Positions 19,721 to 27,567 of a DNA stretch of 64,000 nucleotides are shown here, in pieces; position 1 is the stretch's first letter, and each line of letters starts with the position of its first letter. A program made the translations under genes and the position numbers. The stretch comes from Kurthia zopfii (GTDB lineage: Bacteria; Bacillota; Bacilli; Bacillales_A; Planococcaceae). Under the pieces are notes generated by a model. That model was given only the letters and a program-made list of their open reading frames with translations, had not been told where the DNA came from and did no database searches. The stretch lies in the NCBI RefSeq assembly GCF_003143955.1, contig NZ_QFVS01000001.1, forward strand, positions 124,001 to 188,000, given 5' to 3'.

Positions 19721-20251
19721 TTATACTTTTTTAAGTGTGAAATTACTAACCATTAATATTGCTAGAACTGGGAACAATATTAAGAAAAATGTTGGTGATA
19801 ACCAACCGCTGAAGAAATAGGATACAGTTAAAATTGCACCCGCAGCTGTGATCGGTAATCCTGTGAAATAGCCATCTGATTCAGTAACATTGAATCGAGC
19901 AAGTCTAAACGCACCACATGCGATATAAAATACTGCGACAATCATACCTAAGCTACCAAAGTCAGTTAATGTAACTTCATACATTAATATTGCTGGTGCG
20001 ACACCAAATGATATAATATCACTCATAGAATCTAATTGTTTTCCTAGTTCAGATTCAAGGTTATATTTTCGAGCTACTTTACCATCATAACGATCGAGTA
20101 GAGCAGCGATTAAAATAAATAGTACCGCGTTGCTATAGGATTCATTGATTGTAGCCATTACCGCCGCACCACCAAAGGAAATGTTCCCTAGTGTGATGAG
20201 ATTCGCTAAATTTGCTTTCATCTTTTTTACTGTGACATCCACCATATTCAA
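19721..20251 (-). CDS. pssA: CDP-diacylglycerol-serine O-phosphatidyltransferase
   Basis: Makes phosphatidylserine from CDP-diacylglycerol and serine, in the membrane. It has 176 residues. The CDP-alcohol phosphotransferase signature is complete: ALLDRYDGKVARKYNLE then LGKQLDSMSD, with all four aspartates. It has about five membrane segments. TTG 20251 is nine bases after AAAGGAG, whereas ATG 20245 would be too far. It is divergent from psd, which uses its product. Confidence 0.96.
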   Translation of the reverse strand: MNMVDVTVKKMKANLANLITLGNISFGGAAVMATINESYSNAVLFILIAALLDRYDGKVARKYNLESELGKQLDSMSDIISFGVAPAILMYEVTLTDFGSLGMIVAVFYIACGAFRLARFNVTESDGYFTGLPITAAGAILTVSYFFSGWLSPTFFLILFPVLAILMVSNFTLKKV

Positions 20252-20343
20252 TGGACAACACTCCTTTTATTTTATTCATTATTAGACTATTATAAGTCTT
20301 TAGGATAGAAACTGTAAATCATTAAAAAAACGGAGGAACGACA

Positions 20344-21129
20344 ATGTTCAAAAAAAAGCTTTACCAGACTGCAATTGAGCTGACAAATAAAAAGTGGTCT
20401 TCGCAATTGTTAAAATCAGTTGTGCATTCCAAAATTAGTAAACAATTTATTAGTTCTTATATAAATATATACGAAATAGACACAAAAGAAGTTTCAAAAA
20501 ATATTACTTCATTTCCAAGTTTAGAGCAATTTTTTACGCGCGAACTTAAAAATGACGCAAGACCGATTGATGGAAGACTAGATGTAATGACTAGTCCAGC
20601 AGATTCTAAAATCGAATCATTCGGTGCAATTTCACAGGATACAGTAATTTCAGTAAAAGGGCAAGAGTATAAACTTCAAGATTTATTAGGGAAAGATGAT
20701 CATGCGAAGAAATATCAGAACGGCAAATACATTGTATTTTATTTGAGTCCAGCTGATTACCATCGTGTACATAGCCCTGTAGACGCGCAAATTGGACGAC
20801 AATATATTCTAGGAAATAATAGTTATCCGGTAAACCAAATGGGGTTAAAATACGGGAAAAAGCCGATTTCAGGAAATTATCGTATGATTTCTGAATTACA
20901 GCTTTCTAATGGCGATCAAGCGGCATTTATTAAAGTGGGTGCTATGTTCGTTAATACAATTCAATTAACAAATACTTCGAATGAATGGTCAAAAGGCGAA
21001 GATATCGGTCATTTTTCTTTCGGTTCGACGGTTGTCATGCTTTTTGAAGAACATTCAATCGAATTTTTACAAAATGTTCAACAAGGATACCATATACAGG
21101 TGGGAGAAGCGTTCTGCAATATGTTATAA
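20344..21129 (+). CDS. psd: Phosphatidylserine decarboxylase
   Basis: Converts phosphatidylserine to phosphatidylethanolamine. It has 261 residues. The self-cleavage site FGST near residue 227 yields the pyruvoyl-bearing small subunit from the serine. Upstream are the catalytic-region motifs MTSPADSKI and YLSPADYHRVHSPVD. It pairs functionally with the divergent pssA, with 92 bp between the starts. The ATG follows CGGAGGAACG. Confidence 0.96.
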   Translation: MFKKKLYQTAIELTNKKWSSQLLKSVVHSKISKQFISSYINIYEIDTKEVSKNITSFPSLEQFFTRELKNDARPIDGRLDVMTSPADSKIESFGAISQDTVISVKGQEYKLQDLLGKDDHAKKYQNGKYIVFYLSPADYHRVHSPVDAQIGRQYILGNNSYPVNQMGLKYGKKPISGNYRMISELQLSNGDQAAFIKVGAMFVNTIQLTNTSNEWSKGEDIGHFSFGSTVVMLFEEHSIEFLQNVQQGYHIQVGEAFCNML

Positions 21130-21176
21130 TTGTCTGAGGTAAAAGTGAAATCAATCGTAAATGGAGAGAATATCAT

Positions 21177-21695
21177 TTGTATAAATTAATTATGCCAAAG
21201 GAATTCGTCCGATCTGTACTCGATTTAACTCCTGAAAAGTTACATGATTTAGGAATCAAAGGAATCATTACAGACTTAGACAATACTTTAGTAGAGTGGG
21301 ATCGAGCGAATGCCACAGCAGAGCTTGAGCAATGGTTAGCTTCGATGAAAGCTGCAGGGATTAATGTCATAATCGCTTCGAACAACAATGAAGAGCGTGT
21401 AAAGAAATTTGCAGAACCAATTAATCTACCGTACTTATTTAGAGCGAAAAAACCATTGCTTGGTGCATTCAAAAGTGCTTTACAGCAATTAGACTTGAAA
21501 CCACAAGAAGTTATGATGCTTGGTGATCAAATGCTTACGGATATGATGGGTGCAAATCGTATGAAGATGCACACGATTTTAGTGAAGCCTGTCGCAAACT
21601 CAGATGGCATGGTGACGAAATTCAACCGTGCAATCGAACGCAGAGTATATAAATACTTAGCGAAAAAAGGAATACCAACTTGGGAGGAACAATAA
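21177..21695 (+). CDS. yqeG: HAD-superfamily phosphatase YqeG (subfamily IIIA)
   Basis: A 172-residue HAD phosphatase. Motif I is GIITDLDNTLVEWD near residue 31, motif II is VIIASNNN, and the late motif is MLGDQMLTDMMGAN. The first gene of the conserved yqeG-yqeH-aroE-yhbY-nadD-yqeK-rsfS-yqeM cluster. The substrate is unknown, although relatives include lipid-linked phosphate phosphatases. The start is TTG 21177 after GGAGAG. Confidence 0.93.
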   Translation: MYKLIMPKEFVRSVLDLTPEKLHDLGIKGIITDLDNTLVEWDRANATAELEQWLASMKAAGINVIIASNNNEERVKKFAEPINLPYLFRAKKPLLGAFKSALQQLDLKPQEVMMLGDQMLTDMMGANRMKMHTILVKPVANSDGMVTKFNRAIERRVYKYLAKKGIPTWEEQ

Positions 21696-21697
21696 TT

Positions 21698-22801
21698 ATG
21701 AATGAAAAGTTACACTGCATCGGCTGTGGTACAGTAATCCAAACAGAAGACCCGAAAGAACCCGGCTATGCTCCAGCATCTTCGCTTGAGAAAGAGGATG
21801 TAATTTGTAAACGTTGCTTCCGTTTAAAAAATTATAATGAAATTCAACCAGTATCTTTAACTGATGATGATTTCCTACGCATCTTAAATGGTTTAGGAAC
21901 TCAAAAAGGTCTGATTGTTAAAATCGTAGATATTTTTGACTTTAACGGTAGCTGGTTACCAGGATTACACCGTTTTGTCGGTTCAAATCCAGTATTATTA
22001 ATCGCAAACAAAGTAGATTTATTACCTAAATCAGTAAACAAGAAAAAAGTAATCAACTGGATGAAGCAAGAAGCGAAGAAATTAGGCTTAAAACCAATCG
22101 ATGTGTTACTTGTAAGTGCGCATAAAGGTGCTGGTATGGCTGAAGCGATGGAAGCTATTGAGCATTACCGTCGTGGAGAAGATGTCTATGTTGTTGGTTG
22201 TACAAATGTAGGTAAATCAACATTTATTAACCGCATTATTAAAACAGCAACTGGACAAGGGGATATCATTACGACATCTCACTTCCCAGGTACTACGCTT
22301 GATATGATTGAAATTCCATTAGATGACGAAAAAGGAATCTATGACACACCTGGGATCATCAATCATCACCAAATGGCACATTATATTGATTCATCAGAAT
22401 TCAAATACATTATGCCTAAAAAAGAAATCAAACCTGCTACATTCCAATTGAATGAGGCTCAAACATTATTCGTAGGTGCTTTAGCTCGTTTTGATTTCAT
22501 CAAAGGTAAACGCTCTGCATTCACATTGCATATTTCAAACGAATTGAAAATTCATCGCACAAAACTCGAAAATGCGGATGAACTTTATGCAAATCATCGT
22601 GGCGAATTATTAGCTCCGCCTTCAGCAGAATTCATTGATCAGTTACCAAGATTAGTGCGTCATGAGTTTTCAATTAAAGAAGGAAAAACAGATATCGTAT
22701 TTTCTGGACTTGGTTGGATTACAGTGCAAGATGCTAATGTTGTTATCGCTGCTTACGCTCCAGAAGGTGTAGAAGTAACCGTTCGCCCGTCATTAATTTA
22801 G
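21698..22801 (+). CDS. yqeH: Ribosome biogenesis GTPase YqeH (circularly permuted)
   Basis: GTPase for 30S assembly, 367 residues. The N-terminal zinc finger has CIGCGTVIQTEDP and CKRCF. The G motifs are in permuted order: NKVDLLP (G4), SAHKGAGM (G5), GCTNVGKSTF (G1) and DTPG (G3). A C-terminal RNA-binding-like domain follows. ATG 21698 lies two bases after the yqeG stop, behind GGGAGG; the open frame upstream overlaps yqeG without a ribosome site. Confidence 0.96.
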   Translation: MNEKLHCIGCGTVIQTEDPKEPGYAPASSLEKEDVICKRCFRLKNYNEIQPVSLTDDDFLRILNGLGTQKGLIVKIVDIFDFNGSWLPGLHRFVGSNPVLLIANKVDLLPKSVNKKKVINWMKQEAKKLGLKPIDVLLVSAHKGAGMAEAMEAIEHYRRGEDVYVVGCTNVGKSTFINRIIKTATGQGDIITTSHFPGTTLDMIEIPLDDEKGIYDTPGIINHHQMAHYIDSSEFKYIMPKKEIKPATFQLNEAQTLFVGALARFDFIKGKRSAFTLHISNELKIHRTKLENADELYANHRGELLAPPSAEFIDQLPRLVRHEFSIKEGKTDIVFSGLGWITVQDANVVIAAYAPEGVEVTVRPSLI

Positions 22802-22812
22802 GGGGAAGTTAT

Positions 22813-23646
22813 ATGAAAAAATGGTACGCTGTCATCGGTAACCCTATCGGCCATTCGATGTCACCATTTATGCATAATAGTTGGTTTTCTCAAATGGAAA
22901 TCGATGCGACTTATATTCCAATTCAAGTGATTGAAGAAGATTTGGATCGTGCAGTTAGCAGTATGAATTTATTAGGGATTAGTGGTTTCAACGTCACAAT
23001 CCCTCATAAAGAAAAAATCATTCCATTATTAGATATTCTGGATCCGATGGCTGAAAAAATGGGCGCGGTGAATACAGTCGTTCGTTTAGAGGACGGTCGA
23101 TTGAAAGGCTTCAATACGGATGGACTCGGTTTCGTACGCTCTTTAGAAGAAGTCGTGGGAGATCAACTGAAATCCGAAGAAGTGCTAATAATTGGAGCTG
23201 GTGGTGCGGCGAGAGGTATTGCATTTGCATTAGAAACTCTTGGCTATAGCCATCTAACGATTTGTAATCGCACAGTTGAGAAGGCGGGGGCGATTTGCTC
23301 TGAACTTGAGCAAAAAGCTGCAGCTATTTCATTACAACAAGCGAGTGAACAATTAAATCAATTTAAAATAATCATTCAAACTACACCAGCTGGCTTAAAG
23401 AATGGTGATTTCTCACTTCCTTTTTCAATAGAAAAGTTAAATTCAACTGCTATTGTTGCGGATATTGTGTATAATCCATTAATGACGCCATTTTTAGAGG
23501 CGGCATCTCAAAAAGGTGCCACGACCGTTTCAGGTTTAGGAATGTTTGTTCATCAGGGGGCTCTTGCGTTCAATTATTGGACGGGGCAATCACCTGATCT
23601 ATTAGCTGTAAAAAAACAGCTAATCGAAAATTTAGGAGGAAATTAA
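22813..23646 (+). CDS. aroE: Shikimate dehydrogenase
   Basis: NADPH-dependent reduction of 3-dehydroshikimate in aromatic amino-acid synthesis. It has 277 residues. The shikimate site is VIGNPIGHSMSPFMHN and GFNVTIPHKE (catalytic Lys). The dinucleotide loop is VLIIGAGGAARGIAFAL. Embedded in the yqe ribosome-assembly cluster, as in other Bacillales. Confidence 0.97.
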   Translation: MKKWYAVIGNPIGHSMSPFMHNSWFSQMEIDATYIPIQVIEEDLDRAVSSMNLLGISGFNVTIPHKEKIIPLLDILDPMAEKMGAVNTVVRLEDGRLKGFNTDGLGFVRSLEEVVGDQLKSEEVLIIGAGGAARGIAFALETLGYSHLTICNRTVEKAGAICSELEQKAAAISLQQASEQLNQFKIIIQTTPAGLKNGDFSLPFSIEKLNSTAIVADIVYNPLMTPFLEAASQKGATTVSGLGMFVHQGALAFNYWTGQSPDLLAVKKQLIENLGGN

Positions 23647-23650
23647 TTTT

Positions 23651-23956
23651 ATGTTAACAGGTAAACAAAAAAGATTTTTACGTGCAGAAGCACACCATTT
23701 AGATCCAATTTTCCAAGTTGGTAAAGGCGGAATTAGTGAAGCGATGCTAGTACAAATCAAACAAGCACTTAATGTACGTGAATTAATTAAAGTACGTATT
23801 TTAGATAACTGTGAATTTGACAAAAAAGAAGTAGCGGCAGATTTAGCGGAAGGTTCTTCAGCAGAATTAGTACAGTTAATCGGTTTAACTGTCGTTCTTT
23901 ACAAAGAAGCAACTAAACGCGAATACCGTAAAATTGAATTACCAAGAGCAAAATAA
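23651..23956 (+). CDS. yhbY: Ribosome assembly RNA-binding protein YhbY (YqeI, CRM domain)
   Basis: A single CRM domain of 101 residues. It begins LTGKQKRFLRAEAHHLDPIFQVGKGGIS, in which the GKGG loop is the RNA-binding signature. It associates with pre-50S ribosomes in related bacteria. Its ribosome site GGAGGA overlaps the end of aroE. Confidence 0.95.
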   Translation: MLTGKQKRFLRAEAHHLDPIFQVGKGGISEAMLVQIKQALNVRELIKVRILDNCEFDKKEVAADLAEGSSAELVQLIGLTVVLYKEATKREYRKIELPRAK

Positions 23957-23970
23957 AGTAAGGTGATTTT

Positions 23971-24543
23971 ATGAAGAAAATCGGAATAATGGGTGGAACA
24001 TTCAATCCACCTCATATTGGCCATCTCATAATGGCAAATGAAGTTTTTCATACGTTAGAATTAGATGAAATAAGGTTTATGCCGAATGCCATCCCACCTC
24101 ATAAAGAGCATTCAATCACGGCAACTTCTACTCAAAGATTAAAAATGACTGAATTTGCGATCAAGCAAAATGAACATTTTAAAATTGAGCCGATCGAAAT
24201 TAATGAAGGAGGCGTGTCATATAGTTTTGACACGATTTCCAAATTAGTTGAAAGTGAGCCTGATGTGCAGTTTTACTTTATTATCGGTGGTGACATGATT
24301 GATTCGCTGCATACTTGGTACCGCATTGAAGAACTGGTGAAAATCGTTCAATTTGTTGGTGTCGGCCGCCCTGGTACATTGGGCAAAACGACATTGCCAA
24401 TGATGTATGTGGATGCTCCATTAATCGATTTATCTTCCACCTTTTTAAGAAACCGTTTGTCAAATGGGCAAACGGTCACTTATTTATTGCCTGAATCAGT
24501 GGAAACCTATATACGAAAGGAAGGTTTATATGGAACGAAGTGA
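23971..24543 (+). CDS. nadD: Nicotinate-nucleotide adenylyltransferase
   Basis: Makes deamido-NAD from nicotinate mononucleotide and ATP. It has 190 residues. The nucleotidyltransferase motif is GIMGGTFNPPHIGHL (T/HxGH) near residue 4, and the late motif is IDLSSTFLRNRL (ISSTxxR type). Its last 14 bases overlap yqeK, so the two are translationally coupled. Confidence 0.97.
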   Translation: MKKIGIMGGTFNPPHIGHLIMANEVFHTLELDEIRFMPNAIPPHKEHSITATSTQRLKMTEFAIKQNEHFKIEPIEINEGGVSYSFDTISKLVESEPDVQFYFIIGGDMIDSLHTWYRIEELVKIVQFVGVGRPGTLGKTTLPMMYVDAPLIDLSSTFLRNRLSNGQTVTYLLPESVETYIRKEGLYGTK

Positions 24544-25099
24544 GCTATTAGCTGCAATTAAGGACCGTATGCCTGAGAGACGTTATATTCATACGATTGG
24601 CGTAGCAGATACAGCAATGAAACTTGCGGAACGATTTGGAGAAAATGTGAAGAGCGCAGAAATTGCAGGCATTCTTCATGATTCTTGTAAATACGTTGAT
24701 CGCGAGTGGATGAAAGAAATTATTTTACAAGAAAAGATGGACTCGAATTTATTGGATTTTCACCATGAATTATGGCATGGTCCAGTTGGCGCATACGTTG
24801 CTAAAACTGAATTTGCTATAGAAGATGAAGATATTTTAAATGCGATTCACTATCATACTACTGGAAGAAAAGATGCTTCGGATTTAGAAAAAATCATCTA
24901 TATTGCTGATTTGATTGAACCGAATCGTAAATTTCCAGGTATTGAAGAATTACGAAAAGCAGCAGTGGAACTTGATCTTCACTCATTATCAATTGTTTGT
25001 GTAAAACACTCTATCCAGTTTTTAATGCATCAAAACCAAGCTGTTTTCCCTGATTCGTTCAATTTTTACAATGATTTATTGATACAGAAAAGAGGCTAA
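24530..25099 (+). CDS. yqeK: HD-domain diadenosine tetraphosphatase YqeK
   Basis: A 189-residue HD-domain protein. Metal ligands lie in HTIGVADTAMKLAERFG, AGILHDSCKY and HGPVGAYVAK, with AIHYHTTG further on. The YqeK family hydrolyses Ap4A symmetrically to two ADP. ATG 24530 is inside nadD behind AAAGGAAGG. Confidence 0.93.
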   Translation: MERSELLAAIKDRMPERRYIHTIGVADTAMKLAERFGENVKSAEIAGILHDSCKYVDREWMKEIILQEKMDSNLLDFHHELWHGPVGAYVAKTEFAIEDEDILNAIHYHTTGRKDASDLEKIIYIADLIEPNRKFPGIEELRKAAVELDLHSLSIVCVKHSIQFLMHQNQAVFPDSFNFYNDLLIQKRG

Positions 25100-25102
25100 T
25101 TC

Positions 25103-25459
25103 ATGGGAAATGAAACATTATTAAACATCGTATTTAAAGCAGCGGACGACAAAAGAGCAGAGGATACTGTCGTTCTTAATATGCAAGGAATTTCATTACT
25201 AGCAGATTATTTTGTAATTTGCCAAGCGAATTCAGAACGTCAAGTTCAAGCAATCGCGAAGGAAATTCAAGAAAGTGCTGGTAAAGAAGGCTATACGTTA
25301 AAACGTATGGAAGGCTTTGATACTGGACGTTGGGTACTAGTTGACCTTGGAGATGTTGTAGCGCATGTATTCCACCGTGATGAGCGTGGTTACTACAATC
25401 TTGAAAAACTTTGGGGAGACGCTCCAGAACAGTACATGGAAGATGAAATAAATGGCTAG
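25103..25459 (+). CDS. rsfS: Ribosomal silencing factor RsfS
   Basis: A 118-residue Iojap/DUF143 protein that binds L14 and blocks subunit joining. The motif VLNMQGISLLADYFVICQANSERQVQAIA is followed by GWVLVDLGDVVAHVFHRDERGYYNLEKLW (with WVLVDLGDVVVHVF-type core). It is 3 bp after yqeK and overlaps yqeM by eight bases. Confidence 0.96.
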   Translation: MGNETLLNIVFKAADDKRAEDTVVLNMQGISLLADYFVICQANSERQVQAIAKEIQESAGKEGYTLKRMEGFDTGRWVLVDLGDVVAHVFHRDERGYYNLEKLWGDAPEQYMEDEING

Positions 25460-26189
25460 TTACGGCAGATTTGCTGAAGTTTACGATCAACTAATGCAAG
25501 ATATTCCATATGATGAATATGTGAACTGGGTTATCAAAAATGCCCCATCAGCTCAAAATCTACGTTTATTAGATATTGGCTGTGGAACAGGTGTTATGCT
25601 TGGAAAATTTATTGCTCAAGGTTATGAAGTAGCTGGGCTGGATTTGTCAGAGGAAATGTTAATGATGGCAAATGAAAGATTAGCGAATTCAGGTAAGCAA
25701 GTATTACTCGTTTGCCAATCAATGGATGAATTAGAGGGTTTTGAGGATTTAGATGTCATCACGATTCCAATCGATTCATTAAATTATTTACCAGAGCAAT
25801 CACAAGTAGAAGCTACTTTCAAAGGAATCTTTGAGGCGCTAAAACCAGGTGGACATTTATTCTTTGATGTACATTCATTATTTAAAATGGATGAAATATT
25901 TATGGATAGTCCATTCACATATGACGATGGCGAAATCACGTATATTTGGGATACTGAAGCGGGCGAACACCAACATTCGGTTCATCATGATATGACGTTT
26001 TTCGTTCAAGAAGAAGGTACACACTTCGAACGATTTGAGGAATATCATTTCCAAAGAACTTTTCCAATCCAACAGTATTTAACGATGTTAGCTGCAGCTG
26101 GATTTGAAGAGGTAAATGTAACAGCAGATTTCTCGGAGGATGCTCCAGAACTTGATTCACAAAGAATCTTCTTTCATGCAGTAAAATAA
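25452..26189 (+). CDS. yqeM: SAM-dependent methyltransferase YqeM
   Basis: A 245-residue class I methyltransferase. The SAM loop is LLDIGCGTGVMLGKF near residue 38, followed by GLDLSEEMLMMANERL. The target is unknown; genomic context with rsfS and yqeK suggests a translation-linked role, which is an inference. The ATG lies within the last codons of rsfS. It ends the yqeG-yqeM cluster. In B. subtilis the convergent comER follows, but only 75 bp separate yqeM from comEA here. Confidence 0.9.
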   Translation: MASYGRFAEVYDQLMQDIPYDEYVNWVIKNAPSAQNLRLLDIGCGTGVMLGKFIAQGYEVAGLDLSEEMLMMANERLANSGKQVLLVCQSMDELEGFEDLDVITIPIDSLNYLPEQSQVEATFKGIFEALKPGGHLFFDVHSLFKMDEIFMDSPFTYDDGEITYIWDTEAGEHQHSVHHDMTFFVQEEGTHFERFEEYHFQRTFPIQQYLTMLAAAGFEEVNVTADFSEDAPELDSQRIFFHAVK

Positions 26190-26264
26190 TCGTTTCCATT
26201 TAATTGGAATTGTTGTAAGATGGTATTAGCTCCTATGAACCCCCGATGAAAGGGAGTTCGAGCA

Positions 26265-26921
26265 ATGCCATCTTTTTTTATTCAATATAAAACACCTATT
26301 ATTTCATCCCTCATCGTAATCTTCGGTATTATACTCTACTTTATTTTTGGAACGAGCCAACCCCAAGAGGCTAATGTCCAACCCATCCAAAAAATTCAAG
26401 AAACTCAACCCCCCTTAGAAAAGGAAAAACCTAAAATAGAACCACAGCAACTTGTATCAACCGCGGTAATCGTGGATGTTAAAGGTGCTGTTAAAAAACC
26501 CGGTATTTACGAACTGGATCCAAACGCGAGAGTAATGGATGCCATCTCATTAGCTGGTGGTTATATTTCGACGGCTGATCGTAATGGTATTAATTTGGCT
26601 GCAAAACTACAAGATGAGATGGTCATTTATGTCCCTAAAAAGGGTGAGAATAAAGACAATCCTATTATTCAAAGTCCAGCGTCTTCGCCTACAGGACAAC
26701 AAAATTCTTCTGGAAGTGAAGCGCAGTCTGTAGTGAATATTAATACGGCAGATGAGACTCAATTGCAGACGCTTAGTGGAATAGGACCTGCTAAAGCACA
26801 AGCGATTATCTCCTATCGCACCGATACGGGGTTATTTCAGACGATTGAAGATCTCAAAAAAGTGACAGGATTCGGAGAAAAAACTTTCGAAAGATTACAA
26901 AGTTCTATAACAGTTCAGTAA
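26265..26921 (+). CDS. comEA: Competence DNA receptor ComEA
   Basis: Membrane-anchored DNA-binding protein for transformation and DNA uptake. It has 218 residues. One membrane segment lies at about 10-28, followed by a Pro/Gln/Glu-rich linker. A SLBB-type domain (VIVDVKGAVKKPGIYELDPNARVMDAISLAGG, about 68-100) precedes the helix-hairpin-helix DNA-binding domain VNINTADETQLQTLSGIGPAKAQAIISYR at the C-terminus. It heads comEA-comEB-comEC. Confidence 0.96.
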   Translation: MPSFFIQYKTPIISSLIVIFGIILYFIFGTSQPQEANVQPIQKIQETQPPLEKEKPKIEPQQLVSTAVIVDVKGAVKKPGIYELDPNARVMDAISLAGGYISTADRNGINLAAKLQDEMVIYVPKKGENKDNPIIQSPASSPTGQQNSSGSEAQSVVNINTADETQLQTLSGIGPAKAQAIISYRTDTGLFQTIEDLKKVTGFGEKTFERLQSSITVQ

Positions 26922-26985
26922 ACCTATTGACCTTCAGCACACTTTATAATTACACTAGAGATATTAAAAAATCGGGGGCGTTCAT

Positions 26986-27567
26986 ATGGAGCGAATAACA
27001 TGGCATCAATTTTTCATGGCGCAATGCCATTTACTAGCATTGAGAAGTACTTGTACAAGACTTGCGGTAGGTTCAACTATTGTCAGAGATAAACGAATCA
27101 TTGCCGGGGGCTATAACGGTTCAATTTCAGGTGATGATCATTGTATCGACAAAGGTTGTTACGTCGTTGATAATCATTGTGTGCGAACGGTTCACGCCGA
27201 AACGAATGCACTTCTACAATGTGCAAAATATGGTACACCTACGAAGGATGCGGATTTATATGTCACGCATTTCCCGTGTTTACCTTGTACGAAATCAATC
27301 ATACAGTCCGGCATTAAAAACCTTTACTACGCAACAGATTATAAGAATAATCAGTATGCAATCGAATTATTAGAACAGGCAAATGTCAACATCATTCATG
27401 TGCCGTTTGAAGAGTATAAAATCGATTTTTTAAGTGATGAGAAATTATCTCTTAATTTAGAAATGCTGACTGAGTTGCGCGCAAAAGGTGCGACACCTGA
27501 AGAGTTGGCATCATTTGAAAAAAGGGTGGAACAATTATTTGGGCTAAATATCTCAACAATGAAGTAA
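26986..27567 (+). CDS. comEB: dCMP deaminase ComEB
   Basis: Zinc-dependent deoxycytidylate deaminase of 193 residues. Zinc and catalytic residues are in TVHAETNALLQCAKYG (HAE) and FPCLPCTKSII (PCxxC). It is located in the late competence operon but not thought to be required for DNA uptake. The start is ATG 26986 after GGGGG. The end overlaps the inferred beginning of comEC by about 31 bases. Confidence 0.95.
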   Translation: MERITWHQFFMAQCHLLALRSTCTRLAVGSTIVRDKRIIAGGYNGSISGDDHCIDKGCYVVDNHCVRTVHAETNALLQCAKYGTPTKDADLYVTHFPCLPCTKSIIQSGIKNLYYATDYKNNQYAIELLEQANVNIIHVPFEEYKIDFLSDEKLSLNLEMLTELRAKGATPEELASFEKRVEQLFGLNISTMK

